A DNA stretch of 58,343 nt, taken from NCBI RefSeq assembly GCF_029360585.1, contig NZ_JAQZSJ010000026.1, positions 1,941-60,283 of the forward strand, read 5' to 3'. Position 1 is the first letter of the stretch; the number at the start of each line of letters is the position of its first letter. Positions 25,556-34,828 of this stretch are shown here, piece after piece. The translations under genes and the position numbers were made by a program. Below the pieces are notes generated by a model. The model searched no databases, had not been told where the DNA came from, and saw only the letters and a program-made list of their open reading frames with translations. The DNA is from Cohnella caldifontis. GTDB taxonomy: Bacteria; Bacillota; Bacilli; Paenibacillales; Paenibacillaceae.

Positions 25556-28500
25556 TTATATAAGCCTCGGAGCTTGTTTCAACTGGCGGAATCCGTGATG
25601 GACGTGATGAGTGACGGCATCTTTGCCACTCTTTTGCTTCTGCAGGTCCAGGGAACAGTAGACCGGGAATTTTTGAGAAATGCCGAGCTTCACCAGTTCC
25701 GGAGGAGTGACAACCAGCCACTGGAATTTCAACAAATCCGCAATGACAAATATCGGATCCACTACGTGGGGCGATATGGCATTGGCGAATGGGTTATCCG
25801 ATATGAGGACTGAATACCGCTGATCGGTGCTCTTACGTTTAAAGGTTAACAGCATCATCATTACCAGCGTCCGGGCTGCAACCAATTGACCGCCGCTGCC
25901 GGCAGTTTCTGTATGTGATCCCGTATTCATCGTTTCCCATTCCGTAAAATAGTGGCTCAACGGTTGTTCCGTCAAAAAGGTATTGTCTGTATTCAGATTG
26001 TAGATTTCCAAGATTGGAAATTGATTTTGAAGAGCCGCGAATACCAAATCGCTTGGATTTATTTTTTTCTTGATGATACCCATATCAAGCCCTTCAATAG
26101 CTGAATGGGTTTTTAAAAGTTCTTTTAAGACATTATCAAAAAACTCAAACATATAGATTTCGATATCTTCGACTAGCTTAGGCAGACGTTCAGCATGCCG
26201 AAGGCGCAGGAGATCGAATTTGTGGTTCCCCTTATTTCGAATGGACATTCGTTGGGTCATCTCCCGTAACCCCTTGATAATCGAAATACAAAACTTAGAA
26301 GCATGTTTTCCCCAGTTCCTACGTGCCTCTTCCGCAATGCCGATATCGTCTTTTTGTTTTTCCAACTCAAAGAGGGCATAATTTCGGTTTTCTTTCAAGA
26401 TTTCCAACTTGTCTTCGGGCTCTGAGTCTCTCAGCAGGCGGTATTGGCCTACCATGACTTCTTTTAAATACTCGTCCCACGAAGATCCCTCGATGACTGA
26501 CAGATGTTTTTTGCAGATCTCATCGGCTTTTTTCATAACCGATTTATACACGTCTTCTTTCTTTTTCCGGGAATCATTCCAGGAAGAGACGATATTAGGA
26601 TCTTGTCTGATTTTATCCAGTAACGGCAGATTTAGTGCAACTTGCGTTTGAACGTCATCCGTATCCAAGTAGGCTTCCAATCTGTTGTGCATTAACTCAA
26701 AACGTTTTTCGTCACCTTGAAGATTTTTGATTTGAGTTCCAAGGGTTAGCAGCCCTGCTTCGACTGCAGCAATGCCGCGTTCGATTTCCAGTTCTTTGGC
26801 TTCGATTACAACATCTTTCCAAGGATCAGGGTTCTCCACGTTACGCTCTGCTTTCTGTCGGTCCTTCACCAGGTGGTCGAGGCTGGTTTTTGCCTTTACC
26901 AATGCGTTTTCGCAGGCTCGTTCCGCATTAGCGGCTGTTTTGACTTCCTCTTTCAAGACACGTTCGCGGCGTTCCAGCCAATCGACCGATTCTATAGGAA
27001 CAGGAATCCGATCCCAATTCGGTTCAACATCTTCGAGATGGTCTTTTGCTATTTGCAAATCCTCTAGTGCACGCTTCATTTCGGTCTGCAAACGGATCAA
27101 TTCCGCATTGTTCATGGAAATATCCTGGTCAATGCTTCTCATGGTTGAGATGATATGGAGCAGACTTTCGCTGTGAACGTGCAGATGAGGAGGCTCTTCC
27201 GATGGTTCAGTTTTGGAAGCGGAAGGGAGTGCTGCATCGTCCACATAGAAACGAATTTGTTCAATTTTCCCTTGAATGTCTTGGTTCCATTTGGAATAAG
27301 CTATACTCCAGTTAAATAGCAAATCCCCCATGTTCTTGGCTTGTTCGGATACTTCTTCATACTGTTTTCCCAAACTCCGTTCCTGTTTCACCTGCCGGTC
27401 CTTTTCATTCATGCGCTCCATGGTTCTCCAATAATCCGTCACATAGGTCTCCAACTCTTGTACACGGGATCGAAGCTCACGAACAGCTAACTCCAAATGT
27501 TCCTTCTCTTCCTTCGCTTGGTCAACTAACTCCGCCTTCACCTGCAAGAGATTCCGGCTTTCTTGTAGGCGCGATTCCATATTTTGAGCCTCACTCTTTT
27601 TCTTCTCATACTCTTGTAAGAGGAGAGTAGAGGTGGTGTGAAGAAGCGTTGATTTCACCTTCTCCAACAGTTGTCGGTGAATCTCTTCTTGTTTTTGGCA
27701 TTTTCCCATCTGATCAGTCAAGTCCTGCAGCCGAACAATCAAGGTTTGTTTCCGTGCATCCCATGCCCCGGGAACGGCAGACAGCTCAAAAGCCTGGTTT
27801 GCCGGTATCGCAAACAGATGGGTCTCACTGCCTTCAAGGCGCTCAGCAGCATAAAGAGGTACAGGAGAAAAATGAACGTCGTCCTGGAATAAATCTGCCT
27901 GTAGAATAGTCTGAATATCCTCATTCTTATACGCCACCAGCGCATAAGGGAGAAGAGGAAAGGATGCCAACAGATCTCTTCGTTTGGGCATCTCTAAATG
28001 ATGAACATATTCCGTGCCCAACATAATCGCGAAGCCACGCTTCTCAAGTTTTTGTTTGGCCAGAATCAGACTGGCGTTAGGAACCCAAACCGGTGAATCT
28101 TCAGTGCCAAGGTCCAAGTCTAGCTCTTGCTTCAAGGTCCAGATCTCTTCTTTAAACTGCAATTTGCGTTGTTCCCAGTGCTGAATCTTTGCCTCCAAGA
28201 CCGGCTTTTGAGCGCGTAAAAATTCCGGCACAGGCACTTCTTCTGAAGGAACAGCTCTGAGCTCGCGAATCAACTCACCAGCCAGGGTTTCTTCGCTCTG
28301 ATATTGTTTATGGTACTGTTCATATACAAGAGATACTGCTTTGGAAGCCTGAGCAAACTGCTCCTCTTCCTTTTGCACACGGCCAAAAAGCTCTGTGCTT
28401 TCTTGAGACAGCTGTTCAATTTTTGCGGAAAGTTTCCGCTCTTGCTCAACCCGAGATTCGAACTCGGTTTGTTCAAATTTATAGATCCCTTCCGGATCTA

Positions 28501-30028
28501 AACGAATGGCGACTCCATGTAAGTTTTCCATCTGGCGGGTTTTGGTTTCGAAATCATCGATTTGTGTTACCAGACTTTGTATCGTTGCCTTTGTTTGAAT
28601 TAGTTCGTCATTAAGGTTCTTCAAGGTCTGATCGCGCTCGGTTTTAGATTGAGTCAAATGAGTATAATACGCTTCATATTGTTCTTGAACGTTCTGCAAT
28701 TCCTGACGGAGGATATCCCACTCGGAAAGGGCCTTTTGCCGAAGTTCCGTCAACTTTTGCTTATTCGCTTTCACTTCGGCCGAGTTTTCAATGGCCTCCA
28801 TTTGAAGTTTGATGGTTTGGACACTCTGCCAACAGTCGTGCTGAATTTTTCTTAGTTTTTGGAGCTGGGCTTCTTTATGGGTATCCTGTTTACGCTTCAA
28901 ATCAGCTTTGGCTTCGCGGTCTCTGTTCTCTGCCTCTTTGCACACTTCTAGCTGCTGTTGTTCCGCCCGTAAGGCGCGTACATAGCCTAGATTACTTTGC
29001 TGCCAAGTAAAGTCTTCTTTTTGTTTCAGTAAGGCGCTCTGATCGGTTTGCTTTTGTGCTATATTCGCTTTGGTCATGCGGAGAAGCTCCTCAATCGACC
29101 TGAACAACTGGACACCTTCACGTCTGGTATTCTCCAAATCCTCTTTGGCGGTAACACAAGCAGAAACAGCAAGTTCCAGCTCATTACACATTTCGATAAG
29201 CACATGTAGCGCCTCTTCCCGGTTTCGCAAAAAGGGAAGCTGCTCAGCGATAACAGCTGCATCTTTAAATAATTTGGCCAGATCTGTGCTGCTTTCCACC
29301 TCGTTGTGCAAGCGTTCGGCAATCGTCGGAATCAAAAGCTCTTTAAACAACCCCATATTGGTACGCGAATTGGGAAACACCTTCTCAAAATAATCCTGAA
29401 TGCCGGCTTCATTTCGATTCATTTTGACCATCTCTGCCCAGTCATCCGCATAAATGCCGTAGGACGCTAGCGTTTCCTTGTACCTTCTTTTATCTTTGGA
29501 AGAGTTTGTGAAATACCGGAATTCATATACTCCGGAGTGAAGAAGATCGCACCACTCTTTATAAGGCATAATTGAGCGGTTCTGCTCGTCGTAATATGAC
29601 AAATCACGAATAGAAAACCGTTCGTGTTCCCCGTATTCCCGAACAAAGGTTGTATAGTCCACCTCAACGTTCTCGTTGTTATCTTCTTTTTTCATGGATT
29701 TCGTTGCAAAAAATGCAATCCCCGTAACTAAATAGCGCTTTGGAGTCGTATCCAGTACCCATTCGACGGACACATAAAAAGGATATGGTTTAAAGTTTCC
29801 CTTCTCATCGTAAAAGAAGTGGCGTACGGTGGAAGTCCCCTCTTTTCCCCAAGAAACCATGGGAAGAACCACTTGAAACAACAATTGCAGCAATACGCCC
29901 TTACCGCCGCTGTTAATCATGGATAGAAGGGAGTGGTCGGCATTGAAATCGAACACGCTGTTCAAGTAAAATTTAAGCTGCTTGTTATAGCGCGGCCCGG
30001 TTATGCGTAAGGCGTTAATGGCTGGCAT
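25556..30028 (-). CDS. jetC: Wadjet protein JetC (SMC-like ATPase, MksB/MukB type)
   Basis: The SMC-like motor of the Wadjet plasmid-defence complex, 1490 residues. The Walker A is NSGGKGVLLQLL near residue 40; long coiled-coil arms follow (for example around 300-560 and 830-1170) with a hinge-like region near 640-800. The ABC signature GSGGQLVAAR is near 1374 and Walker B VLISDNPFAN near 1403. Wadjet complexes extrude DNA loops and cut small circular DNA (established for JetABCD). The ATG at 30028 has GGGAGGAA 7 bases upstream; its start overlaps the end of jetB by 14 bases. It is the last gene of the D-A-B-C operon. Confidence 0.93.
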   Translation of the reverse strand: MPAINALRITGPRYNKQLKFYLNSVFDFNADHSLLSMINSGGKGVLLQLLFQVVLPMVSWGKEGTSTVRHFFYDEKGNFKPYPFYVSVEWVLDTTPKRYLVTGIAFFATKSMKKEDNNENVEVDYTTFVREYGEHERFSIRDLSYYDEQNRSIMPYKEWCDLLHSGVYEFRYFTNSSKDKRRYKETLASYGIYADDWAEMVKMNRNEAGIQDYFEKVFPNSRTNMGLFKELLIPTIAERLHNEVESSTDLAKLFKDAAVIAEQLPFLRNREEALHVLIEMCNELELAVSACVTAKEDLENTRREGVQLFRSIEELLRMTKANIAQKQTDQSALLKQKEDFTWQQSNLGYVRALRAEQQQLEVCKEAENRDREAKADLKRKQDTHKEAQLQKLRKIQHDCWQSVQTIKLQMEAIENSAEVKANKQKLTELRQKALSEWDILRQELQNVQEQYEAYYTHLTQSKTERDQTLKNLNDELIQTKATIQSLVTQIDDFETKTRQMENLHGVAIRLDPEGIYKFEQTEFESRVEQERKLSAKIEQLSQESTELFGRVQKEEEQFAQASKAVSLVYEQYHKQYQSEETLAGELIRELRAVPSEEVPVPEFLRAQKPVLEAKIQHWEQRKLQFKEEIWTLKQELDLDLGTEDSPVWVPNASLILAKQKLEKRGFAIMLGTEYVHHLEMPKRRDLLASFPLLPYALVAYKNEDIQTILQADLFQDDVHFSPVPLYAAERLEGSETHLFAIPANQAFELSAVPGAWDARKQTLIVRLQDLTDQMGKCQKQEEIHRQLLEKVKSTLLHTTSTLLLQEYEKKKSEAQNMESRLQESRNLLQVKAELVDQAKEEKEHLELAVRELRSRVQELETYVTDYWRTMERMNEKDRQVKQERSLGKQYEEVSEQAKNMGDLLFNWSIAYSKWNQDIQGKIEQIRFYVDDAALPSASKTEPSEEPPHLHVHSESLLHIISTMRSIDQDISMNNAELIRLQTEMKRALEDLQIAKDHLEDVEPNWDRIPVPIESVDWLERRERVLKEEVKTAANAERACENALVKAKTSLDHLVKDRQKAERNVENPDPWKDVVIEAKELEIERGIAAVEAGLLTLGTQIKNLQGDEKRFELMHNRLEAYLDTDDVQTQVALNLPLLDKIRQDPNIVSSWNDSRKKKEDVYKSVMKKADEICKKHLSVIEGSSWDEYLKEVMVGQYRLLRDSEPEDKLEILKENRNYALFELEKQKDDIGIAEEARRNWGKHASKFCISIIKGLREMTQRMSIRNKGNHKFDLLRLRHAERLPKLVEDIEIYMFEFFDNVLKELLKTHSAIEGLDMGIIKKKINPSDLVFAALQNQFPILEIYNLNTDNTFLTEQPLSHYFTEWETMNTGSHTETAGSGGQLVAARTLVMMMLLTFKRKSTDQRYSVLISDNPFANAISPHVVDPIFVIADLLKFQWLVVTPPELVKLGISQKFPVYCSLDLQKQKSGKDAVTHHVHHGFRQLKQAPRLI

Positions 30029-30761
30029 CTTGGTTCCTCCCCGCATCAATAATGGATTTGAGCTGTTTAAACCGGTCATGGTCGTGATAGAGAAGATCAA
30101 GCCGGTCATAAAGATCATCGGTTGGAAGCAGAATGGTTTGATCGTCATCTTCGACGATTCGGAGAAGCCGTTCTTCCACCAGCAAGTTTGCGGCCAAGGT
30201 GCAATACGAATACTTTGTTTTCGTAGACGCTACAGGCTTACCCCCTCCATCTTCATACGGCTGTTTGGCAAACCACATGTCCTTAATCTGGACAATAGCG
30301 ATGCCCCATTCGGCTTCGATTTCCGGCTGTTTCTGCAACTCTTGGTCCCATCGGGCCATGGTTTGGTCCACCAGATCAATCCATTTATGAATTGTAACCC
30401 CGCTAATTTCCTGCTCGTTACGAATCAATAAATCCCCGTCCATCTCACACAGCAGCACCATGAGAAGGATGTGAAGCAAATCCAATTCATCCCGGTTTTT
30501 GATTCGGGAATGCTTGTCCTTTAACTGTGTAAAAGAAGAGGCGTACACACTGCCTTCTGGTTCCACAACCAAATGGAGTTTCGTTGGCGTCTCCAGGATC
30601 ATAGTTCCAGATTGTTTGGCAATAATGTTCGTGGCCTCGTGAATTTCTTGTTCGGAAAAATAGGGAGCCAGAAAATCTTGATTGCGGTCGACCATTTTAT
30701 GACGGAGCAAATAAAAATAAATGGACGCGCTTTTATGAAGTTGTTCTGCTGTAAATGGCAT
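30015..30761 (-). CDS. jetB: Wadjet protein JetB (kleisin partner, MksE-like)
   Basis: 248 residues, predicted winged-helix and helical. The start is MPFTAEQLHKSASIYFYLLR; the central DELDLLHILLMVLLCEM and the end LYDRLDLLYHDHDRFKQL are typical of small MksE/JetB proteins that bridge the kleisin JetA and the SMC JetC. The ATG at 30761 has GAGGAGG 9 bases upstream and overlaps the jetA end by 29 bases, so translation is coupled. No catalytic motif is expected. Function follows from the operon. Confidence 0.87.
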   Translation of the reverse strand: MPFTAEQLHKSASIYFYLLRHKMVDRNQDFLAPYFSEQEIHEATNIIAKQSGTMILETPTKLHLVVEPEGSVYASSFTQLKDKHSRIKNRDELDLLHILLMVLLCEMDGDLLIRNEQEISGVTIHKWIDLVDQTMARWDQELQKQPEIEAEWGIAIVQIKDMWFAKQPYEDGGGKPVASTKTKYSYCTLAANLLVEERLLRIVEDDDQTILLPTDDLYDRLDLLYHDHDRFKQLKSIIDAGRNQDASH

Positions 30762-32235
30762 GGGCGGTATCCTCCTCGGCAGGATCTTTGATGCTGATAA
30801 CGATAGGGGAGATGCGAACCCCAAAAAACTGAAGGGGAGCACCTCGTTCAAAACGGGCCCGTATGGTTTTTCCTGCAATCTCGTTAAAAAACGGATCTGA
30901 GATGATGAGATGTCGAATCAACTCCATCCGCTCATCCTCATAAGGTTGATGGGTTGTAAACAGGTGAGGGATTTCCAGCACATCCGTTTTGAAGATCATC
31001 CATAACTCCAGTGCTTCAATAGTCCATTCTTTTGCAGGGATGTCCCGTAAACTGACTTCTTCCATGTAAATCAAATCACGGATGACCGGGGCCCAATACC
31101 GGCATAAGGCGGACCAGTCTCGGGTTTCTTTTGGTTCCAAGGACTGTTCTTCCGGCTCATCCTCTTCATGAATCTCATCGTCATGATGACGTACTTCCTG
31201 TTCGCTCCAAATTAACCCCATTGGATAAATAAAAGGTGCCCGAGGGGAAAAGAAGGGGGAGAGCAGCTTCCCCATCGTATTGGCCGGAATTCCTTTTGCG
31301 AGAAGCTCATTTTCCCAAATATCGGTTTTAAAAGAAACGTTACGACGTTTCATAAAGGCGGATGGCCGGTACTTCCGAATGGAAAGCTCCAACTCAATAT
31401 TTTGATATAGCTCCGCATGCAATTTGGCCGATAAAGCCATGGTAGCATGGACTTTCATTTCCATTTCGAGAATGTGGAAACGGGCTTCCGGTGTGGCCAA
31501 ATCCACGTTTGCCAACATGCGAATCATTTTATCAAATCGCTGATTGGACTCTTCAAACTGACGCTCAATTTCATTCCGTCGTTCTTTTCTTGCCTGCGTT
31601 CCTTGTTCCATGAGGATTTTAGGATTGCGGTGCAGATGCCTCCGGTAATCATGCTCTTGTGCGATCAGTTGCTTGATTTTCGTAATCAATACATCCAATG
31701 ACTGAAGGGCGGACCGAAAATTATTATTGCGAATCAGTTTAAGGGTATAAAGCTGTTCGAACTCAATGGAAAACTCCAAAATGACCTCTCGACTTAAAAA
31801 GATCATATTTTGAGAAGCTTGCGTCAATTTATAGATGGCTTCCCGTTTCCTGTATTCTGTATCGATCGTCAAATATAAGAATGGTTTATCACTAAACATC
31901 CCACTAGATGGGTCAAACACTTTGGCGCTAAACGGGTTCCGTAGATTGGGATTTCCGTAGGACACAAGGCCACTGATTAACCGTTCGGCTTTGTCATCGT
32001 CATGGGGCAAGTTTTGATGTTCCATAATTGCTTTGGCGATGGCAACGAGATCAGACCGGGATCGCTTCTCGTCATCTTTGATTTCCCGATAAAAGACCTC
32101 GAGTAATATCGCCAATAACAGTTGGGGGAGATAAGGAGTTAAGGTTGCCCCGACTTCCATCCCTTTTCCTAACATAAAAATGGGGTTTAGCATGGTGGTT
32201 CGTTCCCGGAACCCTTCCCAAATTTCAACGTTCAT
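30733..32235 (-). CDS. jetA: Wadjet protein JetA (kleisin, MksF-like)
   Basis: 500 residues. A long helical body (for example IERQFEESNQRFDKMIRMLA) is followed by an acidic linker around residues 350-370 (HHDDEIHEEDEPEEQ) and a C-terminal winged-helix-like region. This matches the kleisin JetA of non-type-I Wadjet systems. It contacts JetB and JetC. AAAGGGGG lies 6 bases before the ATG, and ATGA overlaps the jetD stop at 32232-32235. The identity rests mainly on operon context with an SMC and a TOPRIM gene. Confidence 0.87.
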   Translation of the reverse strand: MNVEIWEGFRERTTMLNPIFMLGKGMEVGATLTPYLPQLLLAILLEVFYREIKDDEKRSRSDLVAIAKAIMEHQNLPHDDDKAERLISGLVSYGNPNLRNPFSAKVFDPSSGMFSDKPFLYLTIDTEYRKREAIYKLTQASQNMIFLSREVILEFSIEFEQLYTLKLIRNNNFRSALQSLDVLITKIKQLIAQEHDYRRHLHRNPKILMEQGTQARKERRNEIERQFEESNQRFDKMIRMLANVDLATPEARFHILEMEMKVHATMALSAKLHAELYQNIELELSIRKYRPSAFMKRRNVSFKTDIWENELLAKGIPANTMGKLLSPFFSPRAPFIYPMGLIWSEQEVRHHDDEIHEEDEPEEQSLEPKETRDWSALCRYWAPVIRDLIYMEEVSLRDIPAKEWTIEALELWMIFKTDVLEIPHLFTTHQPYEDERMELIRHLIISDPFFNEIAGKTIRARFERGAPLQFFGVRISPIVISIKDPAEEDTAHAIYSRTTS

Positions 32236-33287
32236 GTGAGGCCCCCTTTCTGCATCGTTTCATAGGAGATTGCTTCTTGAGGGAAGCGAATCCGTTTGCT
32301 CCATGATTGTTCGGCCTTATCCAAAATAAGTGGATACGGTTTTACTTCTTCAAAAAACTGTGCGACTTGTTCCCGGTTTTGAACTTGACCCGGTTTTACA
32401 GGAACAGCTGATTTTGCCATCTGAGCAATTTCTTCATAGAAGGATATCGCTAGCTGAATGGGATAATCGGGGTAGGATCGTTTCAAACTATCGTAGATAG
32501 CAAAGCCGCTAGGATCGTAATCTCCTGCATACCAAATGGTTGTTAAAGACACAGGGACTCGCAAGTCTTCCAGGTATGACAAGGAAGAGACAATATGTTT
32601 CCCCCGTCCAAAAATCAGAAGTTCTGGGCTTAGGCCATATATGTTCCCGCCTTCCTCTAGCACCCTTCTGCATGAGTGAAAGAGGGAACGGTTTTCCACG
32701 ATCAAAATGCGGCGTACGTCCTCTGTCAGCATACGAGGCTGGAGCCAATACACAAAAGGCTCACCATAGACACGAGCATAAAGGTCGGGAAGAGTCTTTT
32801 TAATCCGCCGCAAAAATTCCTTCCCCTCGCTGTTATCCAACCATTTTTCATCATGGAATAACTGGTATGATCGTTCTTCCCGGGAAACCCAAATTTTTGG
32901 GTCTTGGCTTTCCAAGAAAGCAGCTACAGCCGAAATGCGACTCCAGGCTTCTTCCGTTTGTTCTTCTGGGTGGGATTGATAAAAGGACAAATCAATGAGC
33001 GAAGCCAAGGTCATAAACCGCCCTATATTCCACCTAGATTCAATCTGTTTTTTTATCAATCGCCATTCCACAGGGAGTTGGGGGTCCTTTCCATTGTGGA
33101 TTTTTTGTTTATTTTTTACAGGTGTAATCTCCCCATCATATTCTAAATCCCGCACAAAATCGGCAAACTTTTTATAGGAAAAGGCATCTATACCAACGGC
33201 GGACATAAATGCTTTCTCCAGCCGATGGATATCAAAAGTACGGTTTTTTTGGTTGTTCAAATAGTTCAATAGCCATTCTTTGTTCAC
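32232..33287 (-). CDS. jetD: Wadjet nuclease JetD (TOPRIM)
   Basis: 351 residues. The N-terminal half (DIHRLEKAFMSAVGIDAFSY) is helical and arm-like. The C-terminal TOPRIM domain has the glutamate in ILIVENRSLFHS (about residue 195) and the two aspartates in WYAGDYDPSGFAIYDSLK (about 252). JetD cleaves the DNA that the JetABC motor traps. It is first in the operon here; in the canonical type I system it is last. It starts at the ATG at 33287, with a promoter TATAAT 30 bases upstream. Confidence 0.9.
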   Translation of the reverse strand: MNKEWLLNYLNNQKNRTFDIHRLEKAFMSAVGIDAFSYKKFADFVRDLEYDGEITPVKNKQKIHNGKDPQLPVEWRLIKKQIESRWNIGRFMTLASLIDLSFYQSHPEEQTEEAWSRISAVAAFLESQDPKIWVSREERSYQLFHDEKWLDNSEGKEFLRRIKKTLPDLYARVYGEPFVYWLQPRMLTEDVRRILIVENRSLFHSCRRVLEEGGNIYGLSPELLIFGRGKHIVSSLSYLEDLRVPVSLTTIWYAGDYDPSGFAIYDSLKRSYPDYPIQLAISFYEEIAQMAKSAVPVKPGQVQNREQVAQFFEEVKPYPLILDKAEQSWSKRIRFPQEAISYETMQKGGLT

Positions 33288-33316
33288 AGAATCTACCCTT
33301 TTTGTCGTTTCCTATT

Positions 33317-33345
33317 ATTATAGCAGTTTCGCCAAATTTACAGAA
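33317..33345 (-). promoter_or_regulatory. Promoter of the Wadjet operon
   Basis: A perfect -10 TATAAT (minus strand, 33317-33322) lies 17 bases from a weak -35 TTCTGT (33340-33345). Confidence 0.5.
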
Positions 33346-33479
33346 TTATCAGTAGGTATCCAGATAACGGTTCAACTACCTTTTTAATCGTTTAACGAAA
33401 TAACGGGTAGTTATTCTGAGATTGTGCTAAAATACGGACGAAAAGGGTTGAGATAATCATAGGTAGGAGAATTAGTTCT

Positions 33480-34268
33480 ATGGTTCCAGAAGAAAATTCA
33501 TTGATTCTATTTAAGTTCGGTGCTACAAAATGGATGAAAGCTTTGAAGGATGGGAAAGTAAGTTTCTCATGTCCTGGTCAATACATCAATATAGCCAAAA
33601 AAACTGGTAACAGTGAACAAGGTGATTTGTATGAGGGTGTTTTTGCACGATTAAAGAAGAAGGACCCAAGGATTGAGCAATGTGGGAGGAAATTTGGGGA
33701 TGACTTGGAAGTATTGCCCGATGGGGAATATGTATTGCTGAGAAGAAAATCCACCTACTCTGTACCAACATTCTGTTTTTATTCATTTCGTGGCCTTGAT
33801 TTATTGCAAAACGTAACACGACCTGGTCTGCAGCAAGTTCGTTATGACTTTGATGAAAGAATGTATAGTGGCTTTTCCTCAAATGCAGCCCTCAATGCAC
33901 GCCCTGACGATGTACCGGCAACTTTGATTATTCAAGCACGACCTTTTCACGAACAGATTATGAAGGCTGTCCATCGTGAAGGTTTTGGAGCTGAGTTATC
34001 TCACATTAACTACACATTATTCGAGAATGAAGAGTTTTTTATTGAGCCAACTGATCAAAGAAAAGAACTGTTTTATAAATTTCCCAAGTATCGTTATCAG
34101 AAAGAAGCTCGGATCTTATTGCATGGTTTGAGGATAAAGAAATTCGATGAACGATATACCTTGAATATCGGGCCGTTACCTGATGAGGATGCATCCTTGG
34201 TGGCTGGGATCAAAATGTACTTTGAGATATCTGCAAATATAGAAGAACTGGATTCCGATGAAGTTTAA
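33480..34268 (+). CDS. Unknown protein with DUF2971-like layout
   Basis: 262 residues that I do not firmly recognise. The start LILFKFGATKWMKALKDGKV, then VSFSCPGQYI and DLYEGVFAR, resembles the opening of DUF2971-like proteins (a tyrosine or phenylalanine, a W-x-L run, then a P and an E), but the match is loose. The end has QKEARILLHGLRI. It is divergent from jetD and shares the intergenic region, so it may be coregulated with Wadjet. No membrane segment or catalytic motif is evident. Confidence 0.5.
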   Translation: MVPEENSLILFKFGATKWMKALKDGKVSFSCPGQYINIAKKTGNSEQGDLYEGVFARLKKKDPRIEQCGRKFGDDLEVLPDGEYVLLRRKSTYSVPTFCFYSFRGLDLLQNVTRPGLQQVRYDFDERMYSGFSSNAALNARPDDVPATLIIQARPFHEQIMKAVHREGFGAELSHINYTLFENEEFFIEPTDQRKELFYKFPKYRYQKEARILLHGLRIKKFDERYTLNIGPLPDEDASLVAGIKMYFEISANIEELDSDEV

Positions 34269-34385
34269 GACAAATGAGTTTTTGTGGAATTTTGGAATTA
34301 CACAGTTTTTAAATGGATTTAAAGTGGGAAATAGTAAAGAGTAAGGCGCAATTTAAAATGTTGACGTTTTAAGGGGGGGTTGTTA

Positions 34386-34583
34386 ATGAGTCGGTGGTTA
34401 GATAAGCTTGAGAATCCATCTTTCAAGGTCTTTATTGTAATAATGCTGGGAGTAGGTATAGGTTTTACAATAAATCATGAATGGGGAAATGCCGTTGAAT
34501 CGATAGTGATTGGATTTTTGATGTTCTTAATTTACCGTTTAGGCAGGAAAATAGATGGTTTTATGAAGGATGACGAAAATTAA
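34386..34583 (+). CDS. Small two-span membrane protein
   Basis: 65 residues with two hydrophobic stretches (FKVFIVIMLGVGIGFTI and SIVIGFLMFLIYRL) and charged ends. GGGGGGG lies 7 bases before the ATG. An ATG at 34380 is also in frame. It sits between the unknown gene at 33480 and a 60-residue Cys protein and may form an operon with them. Confidence 0.6.
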   Translation: MSRWLDKLENPSFKVFIVIMLGVGIGFTINHEWGNAVESIVIGFLMFLIYRLGRKIDGFMKDDEN

Positions 34584-34602
34584 TTAATGAAGAGGGTCTA
34601 GA

Positions 34603-34785
34603 ATGGTATTCGAAATAACCGAAGAAATGGAGAACAGAATTCGGGAGTGGGACTCCTGTAAAGCAGTTGATGTGGCAGGAGCAAAGTTTGCTTATACTTT
34701 TATTCCGACAAGCATTGGTTTAGTTATTAAAGTCCGGTGTGATATTTGCAATAGAGAATTGGACCTTAGCGAGGACTGGGGATAG
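34603..34785 (+). CDS. Small protein with one CxxC pair
   Basis: 60 residues, acidic, with one C-x2-C pair (RCDICNRELDLSED), as in small zinc-ribbon halves. GAAGAGGGT lies 6 bases upstream of the ATG. It starts 19 bases after the membrane protein and is followed by the convergent nuclease gene. I know no family for it. Confidence 0.55.
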   Translation: MVFEITEEMENRIREWDSCKAVDVAGAKFAYTFIPTSIGLVIKVRCDICNRELDLSEDWG

Positions 34786-34828
34786 TAATTAAAACCTGTG
34801 AGGGCTTACCAGTCCCCATTGGTGTTTT

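Noticed and set aside
34786..34828. Terminator between the CxxC mini-protein and the nuclease gene
   Set aside because: AAAACC and GGTGTTTT could pair across a long loop, but the stem is short and broken, so I did not list it.
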